A stretch of 64,000 bases of DNA from the NCBI RefSeq assembly GCF_017161425.1, contig NZ_CP071057.1:2605501-2669500 (forward strand). The letters are read 5' to 3'. The DNA comes from Marinicauda algicola (lineage in GTDB: Bacteria; Pseudomonadota; Alphaproteobacteria; Caulobacterales; Maricaulaceae). Positions 51,208 to 61,697 of this stretch are shown in pieces (position 1 is the stretch's first letter; each line of letters opens with the position of its first letter). A model generated the notes under the pieces. That model had not been told where the DNA came from, ran no database searches, and saw only the letters and a program-made list of their open reading frames with translations. The position numbers and the translations under genes were made by a program.

Positions 51208-52685
51208 ATGACGCGCACGATCCGGCAGTTCGTTCTGACCATCTTCGTGGCCCTGGCGGGTCTGTTCGCAGCGCGGGCCGAGGAGCCCGCCTACACCCCA
51301 GCGCCGCCCATCATTGGCTCGACGTGGCGCTCGAGGCCACCGCGCAGGAAGTGCTGCGCGTGGGGGCGCGCCCGACGGTGATCTCGCGCCAGCTCGCCAT
51401 CGTGCAGACTGCCGTATTCGATGCCTGGGCGGCCTATGACGATACGGCGGTGGGCACGCGCTACGGCGCCGCGCTGCGCCGCCCGCCGGAAGAGCGCACG
51501 CTGGAGAACAAGGAGATCGCGATCGCGCATGCGGCCTATCGCGCGATGCTCGACCAGTTTCCCGGCGAGAGGGACTACATCACGCGCGCGTTCATCGCCG
51601 CCGGCTTCGATCCGGACAACGCCTCCACCGATCCGGCGACTCCGGAAGGGATCGGCAATCTCGCCGCCGCCGCGGTGCTCGAGTATCGCCATGGAGACGG
51701 CGCGAACCAGCTCGGCGACGAGGCCGGCTCGGACGGCACGCCCTACTCGCAATACATCATGTACCGGCCGGTGAACGGGCCATACGAGATCGTCGACCCC
51801 GACCGCTGGCAGCCGATCCCGGCGAGCGACGGCAGGGGCGGGGTGGCGGTGCAGCAATGGCTGACGCCGCACTGGTACCGCGTCGCGCCCTTCGCCCTGG
51901 AAAGCGCCGATCAGTTCCGCGCTCCGCCCCCGCCCCTGGTGGCGAGCGAGCAGCTGCTGGCCGAGACCGAACAGGTCGCCCGGATGAACGCCGAGCTCAC
52001 CGTTGAGCAGAAGGCGCTGGTGGAGTTCATGCGCGACGGCCCGGGATCGACCGGCCAGTCGGGTCACTGGCTGGAGATGAGCCAGGTCGTCTCGCGCCGC
52101 GACCGCAACGATCTCGACACCGACGTGAAGCTCTATTTCGCCGTCGCCAACGTGGCCATGGACGCCTTCATCGCCTCCTGGGAGTCGAAGATATACTACG
52201 ACACCTCGCGGCCCTGGACGCTGATCCGGCATTATTTCGGCGAGGAGGTGATCGAGGCCTGGGGCGGGCCGGGCGCGGGCAAGGTCGAGATGGCGGCCAG
52301 CCGCTGGCATCCCTACTCCCCGGCCGAGTTCCCGACCCCGCCCTTCGCGGGCTATCCGTCCGGCCACTCTACGGTCAGCGCGGCCGCGGCGGAGATCCTG
52401 AAGCGCTTCACCGGAAGCGATGATTTCGGGTACACGGTCGACCTCATGGCCGGCTCGATGACCGAGCCGGGCCACGAGGTGCCGGTGACGCTCGAGTTTC
52501 CCACCTTCACCTTCACCGCCGAGGCGGCCGGCATTTCCCGGCTCTATGGCGGCTATCACATCCAGGCCGACAATATCGAAGGCCTCGCCATGGGCCGCCG
52601 CGTGGCGGAACACGGCTGGCCGGTCGTGCAGAGCTATTTCGACGGCACGGCCGTCATCGAGTCCCCGGCACGCCTCGGCGAGTGA
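51208..52685 (+). pseudogene. Vanadium haloperoxidase / PAP2-superfamily phosphatase, frameshifted after the signal peptide
   Basis: The ATG at 51208 (GGGGGA seven bases upstream) opens a signal peptide ([24 protein letters not shown]) that continues for about 35 residues, then changes frame near 51307 so that CAT CAT TGG CTC GAC reads [13 protein letters not shown] and on through the mature enzyme to 52685. Adding one C to the run at 51307-51309 restores a single 493-codon frame. The active-site motifs are intact: KxxxxxxRP (SKIYYDTSRPW), PSGH (GYPSGHST) and SRxxxxxHxxxD (ISRLYGGYHIQAD). A PAP2-like acid phosphatase or vanadium haloperoxidase is expected. Either a true pseudogene or a base-call error. 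Confidence 0.8.
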
Positions 52686-52731
52686 ACTTCCCGCCAACCG
52701 TTTCTTTACGGCGCCGGGTTAGGGTGTCGCC

Positions 52732-53178
52732 ATGACACGCCTCTTCGCCCTCCTCGCCCTAGCGGGCGCGCTGTCGACCGCCCCGGCCTTCGCCGGCGGC
52801 GAGTCGGCCCCGTCCGCCCCGGCGCCCGAGCCGGAAGCGCGCGGCGGCCGGGCGATCACGCACGTTGAGAGCTATGTCTCGCTCGAGCCCATCCTCGCCG
52901 CGGTGCAGGCCGACATGCGCCTGCGCGGCGTGATGCATATCGAGCTCGGGCTCGACGTGCCCGATGCGCGCCTGCGCCGGGAGGTGGAGGCGGCCATGCC
53001 CTACCTGCGCAACGCCTACAACTCGACCATCGCGGTCTATACCGGCGTGCACTACCGCTTCGGCGAGGTGCCGGACGCCGACACGATCGCGCGCATGCTG
53101 CAGAACGCCACCGACGAGACGCTGGGCCGCGAGGGCGCGCAGGTCCTGCTCGGCATGGTCATGGTCAACGGGCGCTGA
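52732..53178 (+). CDS. Secreted protein with FliL-like pattern
   Basis: 148 residues with a signal peptide (LFALLALAGALSTAPAFA). The rest follows the periplasmic FliL pattern: Y-x-x-L-E-P-I, a strand of Arg/Ile/Glu/Leu (RGVMHIELGLDVPD), a helix before MPYLRNAYNSTIAVYTGV and a C-terminal DADTIARMLQNATDETLGREGAQVLLGMVMV. No flagellar gene is adjacent and there is no transmembrane anchor, so the assignment is to fold resemblance only. It lies 47 bases downstream of the haloperoxidase gene. Confidence 0.6.
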   Translation: MTRLFALLALAGALSTAPAFAGGESAPSAPAPEPEARGGRAITHVESYVSLEPILAAVQADMRLRGVMHIELGLDVPDARLRREVEAAMPYLRNAYNSTIAVYTGVHYRFGEVPDADTIARMLQNATDETLGREGAQVLLGMVMVNGR

Positions 53179-53179
53179 G

Positions 53180-53473
53180 CTATTTGGCGTGCTCGCGCGC
53201 GACCTTGTCCATGAAGCGGGCAAGCTCGCGATCGAGCTCGGTCACCCCGTCCGCGTCGTGCGTGGTCAGCGTGACGTCCACCTTGCTGTAGACGTTCGAC
53301 CATTCGGGATGGTGGTCCATCTTGTCGGCCTTCAGCGCCACGCGGGCCATGAAGCCGAAGGCCTCGTTGAAATCGGCGAAGCTGAATTCCTTGCGGATCG
53401 CGTCGCGCCCGTCGACGGCCGTCCAGCCGTGCAGCTCCCCGAGCACCGCGCTCGCTCCGATCTTCTCGGCCAT
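53180..53473 (-). CDS. phhB: Pterin-4a-carbinolamine dehydratase
   Basis: 97 residues from the ATG at 53473, with a strong GAGGAGAG site six bases upstream. The family motif HHPEW is at His54-His55-Pro-Glu-Trp58 ([11 protein letters not shown]), with His72 ([10 protein letters not shown]) in the catalytic position. It regenerates tetrahydrobiopterin after aromatic amino acid hydroxylation and can be a transcription cofactor. No phenylalanine hydroxylase gene is in the window. Confidence 0.93.
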   Translation of the reverse strand: MAEKIGASAVLGELHGWTAVDGRDAIRKEFSFADFNEAFGFMARVALKADKMDHHPEWSNVYSKVDVTLTTHDADGVTELDRELARFMDKVAREHAK

Positions 53474-53621
53474 GGGTCTCTCCTCGTCTGATTGCCGGCG
53501 CACCATCGGGCGTGCCGCCCCGGTCTTCAAGCCCGAAGGGGCCGGTGCGCGTTCCCCGTTTACGGAAAAATGACAGGGCGCGTGCGATGCTCGGTCCCCG
53601 AGAAGAGGAAAGGAGGGCGCA

Positions 53622-53894
53622 ATGACCCGCTTTCTGAAGTCCGACGACAATCCCGGCGGCCGGCGGCTGGAGGACATCCTCCTCGAGCTGCGCGCCGACG
53701 TGCTCCTGCGCTGCACCAAGATCTCCGGCGACACGAGGCCCGAGGCGCTGCACGTGATGGCCAACAACATGAAGGTGCTCGAACACCTCACCGCCGCGAT
53801 CGAGCTCGCCCAGGATTCCACCCACCTGCTCGACCGCGCCTTCGGCCCGTCCAAGGCCGAGGACGGCGGCGATCCGCGCATCGGGGTGGCCTGA
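53622..53894 (+). CDS. Small conserved-looking protein of unknown function
   Basis: 90 residues behind an excellent AAAGGAGGG site. It is predicted largely helical ([52 protein letters not shown]), with no signal or membrane segment. No family recognised. It is divergent from phhB. The 255 bases after it, up to the gyrB stop, hold no gene; a GC-rich palindrome before CTTTTCT near 54102-54119 may end transcription. Confidence 0.65.
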   Translation: MTRFLKSDDNPGGRRLEDILLELRADVLLRCTKISGDTRPEALHVMANNMKVLEHLTAAIELAQDSTHLLDRAFGPSKAEDGGDPRIGVA

Positions 53895-54149
53895 GACTTT
53901 CCCCCGGAAACCGGCGGATCGGACTCCTACTACGACTACCATCACGCGCGGCACGGGCCGGCAGGCGCGGTGGGCGCCATGGCCCGGCGGTGGCCGCGGG
54001 CATCGGTTCACCCGCTCTTCCTTCCTGGCCTCCCGCCGAAAGCCGGGGATCCGGAGGCCTGTGGAACGCCGTGATCCGAGACGGTGCGCACCGGCCCGGG
54101 CCCGGCTTTTCTGCGGGGAGCGAAGGACCGCCGGGGGGAAATGGATGCC

Positions 54150-56573
<2,424 letters not shown>

Positions 56574-57197
56574 CTAGCGCAGGAGGAGGACGAGGGCCAC
56601 GGCGAGCATCACGATGGCGGTGGCAAGGTCGGCCCAGCGGCGGAAGCCCTTCGTCATCAGCCAGTCGCGCGCGCGATGGGCGAGGCCGACATAGGCGAAG
56701 GCGAACAGGACGAACATCGCCAGCATGATGGCGATCATTGCCATATAGTGTGCGAGGCGCACCTGCGAAAGATCGAAAAAGGCCGGCAGGAACGAGAGAT
56801 AGAAGACGATGGCCTTGGGGTTCGACAAGGGCATGGTGATGCCCACGGCATAGGTGGCGGCAAGGCCCCGCCCGGTGACCGCGGGCACCGGGGCGCCGGC
56901 CGGCTTGGGCTCTAGGAAGCCCTGGAAGGCGTTCCAGGCGAACCAGATCAGCACGGCGGAGCCCGCGACCTTGATCAGCACCGAGAAGCCGGAAAACGCC
57001 GCGCTCGCCGCGGTCAGGCCCGTGATCGCAAGTGTCAGCCAGAAGATGTCGCCGGTCAGGATGCCCAGGCCATAGGCCACGCCGTGCGCCGGGCCGCGGT
57101 CGAGCGTGCGCGCGATCATCGCCGCATTGCCGGGTCCGGGCGTCATGAACAGCACGAAGATCGCGCCCGCGAACAGGGCGAGGGAGGACAGCGTCAT
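56574..57197 (-). CDS. LysE-family amino-acid or metabolite exporter
   Basis: 207 residues with six hydrophobic segments. The LysE/RhtB start FVLFMTPGPGNAAMIARTLDRGPAHGVAYGLGILTGD and the mid-protein VGITMPLSNPKAIVFYLSFLPAFFD are diagnostic. It exports amino acids or homoserine-lactone-like metabolites; the substrate is unknown. It lies upstream of gyrB on the same strand, 9 bases away. Confidence 0.92.
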   Translation of the reverse strand: MTLSSLALFAGAIFVLFMTPGPGNAAMIARTLDRGPAHGVAYGLGILTGDIFWLTLAITGLTAASAAFSGFSVLIKVAGSAVLIWFAWNAFQGFLEPKPAGAPVPAVTGRGLAATYAVGITMPLSNPKAIVFYLSFLPAFFDLSQVRLAHYMAMIAIMLAMFVLFAFAYVGLAHRARDWLMTKGFRRWADLATAIVMLAVALVLLLR

Positions 57198-57319
57198 GGC
57201 GCAGGCCTACAGGATTTTCACCGAGAGGGAGACAGGAATTCGCCGTTGTGCGCCACGACCGGCCGCCCTCCCGCCCGGCCCGAAGTGGCGGGCGCTCGCG
57301 GGGAGGTTCGGCGGGCCTG

Positions 57320-58252
57320 CTAGTCCGCCCGCGCCTTCACCCGGGCCGGTTCGGCGAACATCGGCGCGATCTGCAGGTTCTTCGCCCACTTGAGCTTCTC
57401 GAACAGCAGCAGGGCCGTGCCGTTATAGTCGACGAGCCGGTTGATCAGGCCCTTCCTGGGCAGGTGCAGGGCGCTCGAGGGGTAGTCGTGGTGATGGCCG
57501 TGGATCGCCTCCCCGCCGGTCAGCAGGGCCAGCAGCCAGTTCAGCCAGGCCGGGGCCTTGAGATGGCCCACGACGTTCACGCCGAGCGTGGTGGCGTGGA
57601 ACTGGACCCCGCGGGCGGTCACCGCCGAGGCGTGCAGCAGTACGGTCAGCAGAAGCGAGCCGCCGGCCAGCGCCACGATGGCGTAGATCGCCGCCGGGAT
57701 CAGGAGGTGGATCACCAGGCTCATCAGCGAATAGTGCCGGTCGACGAAGCGCACGCCGGGAATGTCCCTCAGCCACATCGCCAGGGGGCGCTTCAGGTCA
57801 TTCTCGTCGCGCCAGAGCAGCCAGCCGATCCATGCCCAGAACTTGCTCTCGTGCGGATTGTGCGGGTCGCCGGGCTTGTCGGACAGGCGATGGTGCTGGG
57901 AGTGGTAGTTCACCCAGTCCTTCAGCTGGCCCTGCATGGCGACGAGGCAGTGCACGATGGTCAGCACCTGGGCGGGCCATTTCAGCTCGCCGGCCTTGTG
58001 CTGCCAGATGCGGTGCAGGACGCCGATGCCGAGATTGCAGATCACCAGCGTCATCGCGCCGACCGCCATGGCCGCGGGGATGAACCACCAGGAGAAGGCG
58101 AGCGAGTCGACCAGCAGGCCGGCCAGGATCGCGCCGGTCACGCCGACCACGCCCAGGAGCGGGTAGATGATGGCGGCGAAGACGCTCGGCCAGTCGAGAT
58201 TGGACCAGCTCTTCTCGATCGATTGAGAGCGGGGAACGGGCAGGCGAGTCAT
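57320..58252 (-). CDS. Delta-9 fatty-acid desaturase
   Basis: 310 residues with four or five membrane segments and the three His boxes of the acyl-CoA/acyl-lipid desaturase family: His80-x4-His85 (HRIWQH), His117-x2-His120-His121 (HSQHH) and His251-x-His253-His254-His255 (HGHHH). It inserts a double bond to adjust membrane fluidity. It is divergent from fabI across a 258-base gap with operator-like repeats, so the two may be coordinately regulated. Confidence 0.92.
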   Translation of the reverse strand: MTRLPVPRSQSIEKSWSNLDWPSVFAAIIYPLLGVVGVTGAILAGLLVDSLAFSWWFIPAAMAVGAMTLVICNLGIGVLHRIWQHKAGELKWPAQVLTIVHCLVAMQGQLKDWVNYHSQHHRLSDKPGDPHNPHESKFWAWIGWLLWRDENDLKRPLAMWLRDIPGVRFVDRHYSLMSLVIHLLIPAAIYAIVALAGGSLLLTVLLHASAVTARGVQFHATTLGVNVVGHLKAPAWLNWLLALLTGGEAIHGHHHDYPSSALHLPRKGLINRLVDYNGTALLLFEKLKWAKNLQIAPMFAEPARVKARAD

Positions 58253-58356
58253 GTGTCGGGAAGTCCTTGTCGTCAGTCTTTGCGCGGCTGAAACGGCAAC
58301 GAGACAGGAGCCTCGCACGATCCGCGCCGGGCGGGAAGGCTCTGCAGGCAGGATCA

Positions 58357-58375
58357 GATACCGGTACCGGTTATC
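58357..58375. promoter_or_regulatory. Perfect palindrome between the desaturase and fabI
   Basis: ACCGGTACCGGT (58360-58371) is a perfect 12-bp palindrome, flanked by GAT and TATC so the whole is near-symmetric. A matching half CCGGTATC recurs at 58439-58446, the reverse complement of GATACCGG (58357-58364). Placement between two divergent fatty-acid genes suits an operator. Confidence 0.5.
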
Positions 58376-58510
58376 AAAGCCTTTGCGCGCGCGCTCAGCC
58401 GTCTCGACGCGCCGGAGCGCATCCTGTATGTCCACACGCCGGTATCTGAATTCCGGCGCGCCGGCGGTCCGGCCGAAGTCGCGCTTGTCGCATCCAAAGA
58501 GGGCCATTCC

Positions 58511-59335
58511 ATGTCCGATACTGCATTCCCCGCCGGCGATCTGATGAAGGGCAAGCGCGGCCTCGTCATGGGCGTCGCCAACAAGAACTCGATCGCCTGG
58601 GGCATCGCCCAGCAGCTGCATGCCCAGGGCGCCGAGCTCGCCTTCTCCTACCAGGACGAGGCGCTGGAAAAGCGCGTGCGCCCGCTGGTGGAGAGCCTGG
58701 GGGGCGAGCCCTTCATGGTCACGGCCGACGTCACCGACGACGCCTCGATGGAAGCCTGCTTCAAGACGATCGAGGACAGGTGGGGCAGGCTCGACTTCCT
58801 GGTCCACGCCATCGCGTTCGCCGGCAAGGACGAGCTGCAGGGCAGCTTCACCCACAACACCACGCGCGAGGGCTTCAAGCGCGCCATGGACGTGTCGGCC
58901 TTCTCCTTCGTCGATGCCGCGCGCCGCGCGAGCGCGCTGATGCCGAGCAGGGAAGAGGGCGGCGGCGCGATGATCTCCATGACCTATCTCGGCTCCGAGC
59001 GCGTCGTGCCGAACTACAATGTCATGGGCGTCGCCAAGGCGGCGCTGGAAGCCTCCACGCGCTATATCGCCCGCGATCTGGGCCCCGCCGGCATCCGCGT
59101 CAACGCCATCTCGGCCGGCCCGATGCGCACCCTCGCCATGGCCGGCATTTCCGGCGGGCGCACGCTGATGAAAACCGGCAAGGACTGGTCGATGCTGAAG
59201 GAGGACACCACGATGGAAGGCGTCGCGGGCGCGGCGCTCTACCTGCTGTCCGATCTCGGCAAGTCCTGTACCGGCGAGGTCCTCCACGTCGATGCCGGCT
59301 TCCACGCCGTGGCGGTTCCCGACATCGAGGAGTAG
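58511..59335 (+). CDS. fabI: Enoyl-acyl carrier protein reductase FabI
   Basis: 274 residues. NADH-binding N-terminus (KGKRGLVMGVANKNSIAWGIAQQL), the IAFAGKDELQG segment and the catalytic Tyr169-x6-Lys176 pair (PNYNVMGVAKAALE) with Tyr159 identify FabI rather than a general short-chain dehydrogenase. It catalyses the last reduction of type II fatty-acid synthesis and is the triclosan/isoniazid-class drug target. A hairpin with a T-run follows. Confidence 0.97.
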   Translation: MSDTAFPAGDLMKGKRGLVMGVANKNSIAWGIAQQLHAQGAELAFSYQDEALEKRVRPLVESLGGEPFMVTADVTDDASMEACFKTIEDRWGRLDFLVHAIAFAGKDELQGSFTHNTTREGFKRAMDVSAFSFVDAARRASALMPSREEGGGAMISMTYLGSERVVPNYNVMGVAKAALEASTRYIARDLGPAGIRVNAISAGPMRTLAMAGISGGRTLMKTGKDWSMLKEDTTMEGVAGAALYLLSDLGKSCTGEVLHVDAGFHAVAVPDIEE

Positions 59336-59341
59336 GGGCCT

Positions 59342-59371
59342 CCCGGCGGCTCCGTCGGTGCCGCCGGGTTT
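59342..59371 (+). terminator. Intrinsic terminator after fabI
   Basis: CCCGGCGGC (59342-59350) and GCCGCCGGG (59360-59368) form nine perfect pairs with a nine-base loop, followed by TTT. It is placed seven bases after the fabI stop and just before the convergent acyltransferase stop. Confidence 0.7.
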
Positions 59372-59378
59372 GCACGTC

Positions 59379-60602
59379 TCAGGAGCCAAGGCCGCGTGCG
59401 TCAGCCAGGCGGCGCGGCCGTGACGCCGTGCCCGCCGCCTTCAGCCCGAACAGCGGACGCAGCACCGCGACCCGGCGGATGATCTCGAAGCCCAGGAAGC
59501 AGCCCGCGATGGTGATCGCGGTCAGGGCGGCGAATTCGCTCCACACGTCCCATCCCGCCTGCGCGATGTAGTAGCCGGCCGCGACGGTGATGGTCTGGTG
59601 CAGGATGTAGAACGGGAAGATCGCCTCGGTGAGATAGCGCCGGGCGGGCCCGTCGCGGTTGAGGAAACGCTGCGCGAGGCCCAGAAGGGCGAGGATCACC
59701 GACCAGGCATAGATCACGGTCAGCAGGTCGTAGATCGCGGAGGCCGCCGCCCCGAAATCGGGCCAGCCGAGACCGGCGAGAGCGGCGCTCAGGAGGACGA
59801 ACCCGCCCGCATAGGCCGCCGCGAGCGGCCAGGCGCGCCGGACCCCGGTCCAGAAGGCCGCGCTCTTCGCGGCGAAATAGCCCACCATCAGGATGGTGAA
59901 GCGGTGGGCGTGATTGGCCCAGTCGTCGACGAGCGCGTGCGTCGTCGGAAACACCGGGTCGAGCAGGACGCCATAGGCGATGAAGGGCAGCGGCACGAGC
60001 AGGAGCAGGGCGAGCGCTCCGGCGCTGCCGGTCCACAGCCGCCCGACCGCCGCGCCCGCCGGCCCGTCGGCGAAGCGGCGCAGGGCCGGGATGAAGGGCG
60101 CCAGGATCAGCGAGTAGACCAGCAGATAGACCACGTACCAGAGATGGTTCCAGGTCGGGGTGATCACCCCGTGCATCACCGAGGGGACGGCATACTGCGC
60201 GTAGAAGGCCAGCGGATCGGGTCCGAGCGCGCCGTCCTGGCGCAGCTCGAAGAAGGTCTGGGGCGGCACCACGACGAACACCCCGAACAGGATCACGGGG
60301 ATCAGGCGCACCACCCGCTCGCGCGCGAAGGCTCCCGCGCCCAGCTTGTCGGACAGGAAGCGCAGCGCCACGCCGGAGATGAAGAAGAGCAGCGCCAGCC
60401 GCCAGGGGCTCGTCAGCGCCATGACGAGTTCCGGCCCGGCATTGGCCGAAGGGCTCTTCACGTGCCAGCCCCATGTCACGAAGAACATGCCGATATGGTA
60501 GAAAATCAGGACGGCGAAGGCGATGATGCGCAGCCAGTCGAGATCGTGGCGGCGCCCCCCGGGGAGGGGATGGGCGGAGAGGGGATTGATGGCGGTGCTC
60601 AT
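59379..60602 (-). CDS. Acyltransferase 3 family membrane protein
   Basis: 407 residues from the ATG at 60602 (GGGAGCC upstream). About ten hydrophobic segments. The N-terminal RHDLDWLRIIAFAVLIFYHIGMFF contains the conserved His of acyltransferase 3 proteins, and TPTWNHLWYVVYLLVYSLILAPF matches their mid-region. Such proteins O-acylate surface polysaccharide or lipid. The target is unknown. It is divergent from the LytTR gene, which could regulate it. Confidence 0.85.
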   Translation of the reverse strand: MSTAINPLSAHPLPGGRRHDLDWLRIIAFAVLIFYHIGMFFVTWGWHVKSPSANAGPELVMALTSPWRLALLFFISGVALRFLSDKLGAGAFARERVVRLIPVILFGVFVVVPPQTFFELRQDGALGPDPLAFYAQYAVPSVMHGVITPTWNHLWYVVYLLVYSLILAPFIPALRRFADGPAGAAVGRLWTGSAGALALLLLVPLPFIAYGVLLDPVFPTTHALVDDWANHAHRFTILMVGYFAAKSAAFWTGVRRAWPLAAAYAGGFVLLSAALAGLGWPDFGAAASAIYDLLTVIYAWSVILALLGLAQRFLNRDGPARRYLTEAIFPFYILHQTITVAAGYYIAQAGWDVWSEFAALTAITIAGCFLGFEIIRRVAVLRPLFGLKAAGTASRPRRLADARGLGS

Positions 60603-60755
60603 GACAGGCTCCCGGATCGAGATGACGATGCCAGCCCTGCCCGTTCCGTGCGGCGGGCGCCACCGGCATGGGGCGCCGGGCGGTCCGGCGGGACGGGCGG
60701 CTGCGGCGATGGGACGAGCGGCGGCAGGTCGGGACGGATGGCGGGAGGCGCGCGC

Positions 60756-61631
60756 GTGAGCGGGCCGGCCGATCCCGCCGCACGCGCCGCCGAAGCGCGC
60801 GCGGAGCGGCGGGCGCTGAGAAACGGCGCCCTCGCCTGCCTCGCCGTGGCGTTCGGGGTCTATGTCATCAACTCGGCCTCGATCATGACCGTGATGGAGC
60901 GCGCGGGCAGTGCACGGCCGGCCATCTATCCCTGGGTGCTGGAGGGCACGGCGATGCTCGCCCTGTTCGCCGCCTTCCCGGCGGTCATCCTCTTCGCGCG
61001 CCGCTTCCCGCTCGAGCCGGGGCGCTGGCGGCGCTCGCTCGCCGCCCATCTCGCCGGCCTCGCCCTCTATGCCGGGATCCAGATATCCCTCATGCTCGCC
61101 CTGCGATACGCGCTCTGGCCGCTCGTCTTCGGCCAGCCCTATGTCTATGGCGACGAGCCGGTGGACATCGCGGTCTACGAGGCGCGAAAGCAGGCCGGCA
61201 TCTATGTCGGCTTCCAGGCGATCTTCTGGGCGGCGCGCCATATCGAGCAGCTGCGTCTCGAGGCCCATGCCGCCCGGCGCGAAGCCCGGCGCGAGCAGCG
61301 CATCGCGCTGAAATGCGGCGGACGCAGCTATCACCTCGCCGCCGCCGATTTCCTGTCCGCGCGGGCCGCCGGCAACTATGTCGAGGCCCGCTTCGGCGCG
61401 CGCGAGCATCTCGCCCGCATCACGCTCGGCGAGCTGGAAACCCTGTTGAAGGAGGCCGGCATCGACGCGGTGCGCTGCCATCGCTCCTTCCTGGTCAACC
61501 GCGCCCGCATCGCCGAGATCGTCCCCACCGGGGAGGGCGACGTGACCGTGCGGCTCGACGAGGGCAGCGAGGTGCCGGGCTCGCGGCGCTACCGGGCGGA
61601 ACTGGAGGGGCAGGCGGGGCCCCGCGTATAG
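60756..61631 (+). CDS. LytTR-family regulator with N-terminal membrane domain
   Basis: 291 residues from the GTG at 60756 (GGGAGG seven bases upstream); an ATG six codons earlier has a poorer site. About four membrane helices lie in residues 25-160. A short basic linker (HAARREARREQRIAL) then leads to a LytTR DNA-binding domain (about 185-280: SYHLAAADFLSARAAGNYVEARFG, ARITLGELETLL, VRCHRSFLVNRARIAEIV). No receiver domain is present, so the membrane part probably senses the signal. It is divergent from the acyltransferase and 66 bases upstream of the porin-like gene. Confidence 0.9.
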   Translation: MSGPADPAARAAEARAERRALRNGALACLAVAFGVYVINSASIMTVMERAGSARPAIYPWVLEGTAMLALFAAFPAVILFARRFPLEPGRWRRSLAAHLAGLALYAGIQISLMLALRYALWPLVFGQPYVYGDEPVDIAVYEARKQAGIYVGFQAIFWAARHIEQLRLEAHAARREARREQRIALKCGGRSYHLAAADFLSARAAGNYVEARFGAREHLARITLGELETLLKEAGIDAVRCHRSFLVNRARIAEIVPTGEGDVTVRLDEGSEVPGSRRYRAELEGQAGPRV

Positions 61632-61634
61632 AAT

Positions 61635-61651
61635 CCCTAAACCTTTTAGGG
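61635..61651. repeat. Perfect inverted repeat before the porin-like gene
   Basis: CCCTAAA-CCT-TTTAGGG, seven pairs with a three-base loop, four bases after the LytTR stop and 47 bases before the porin start. No long T-run follows. It could be an operator or a weak terminator. A CCCCGGG/CCCCGGGG pair lies closer to the porin ATG. Confidence 0.5.
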
Positions 61652-61697
61652 TGTTGATACGCCCCGGGACACTTGGTTCGACCCCGGGGGACATATC

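Noticed and set aside
51208-51381. Short separate exported protein encoded by the signal-peptide frame
   Set aside because: After the frameshift the translation becomes Arg-rich and ends quickly, while the other frame continues with [13 protein letters not shown] as expected for the haloperoxidase family, so one broken gene is the better reading.
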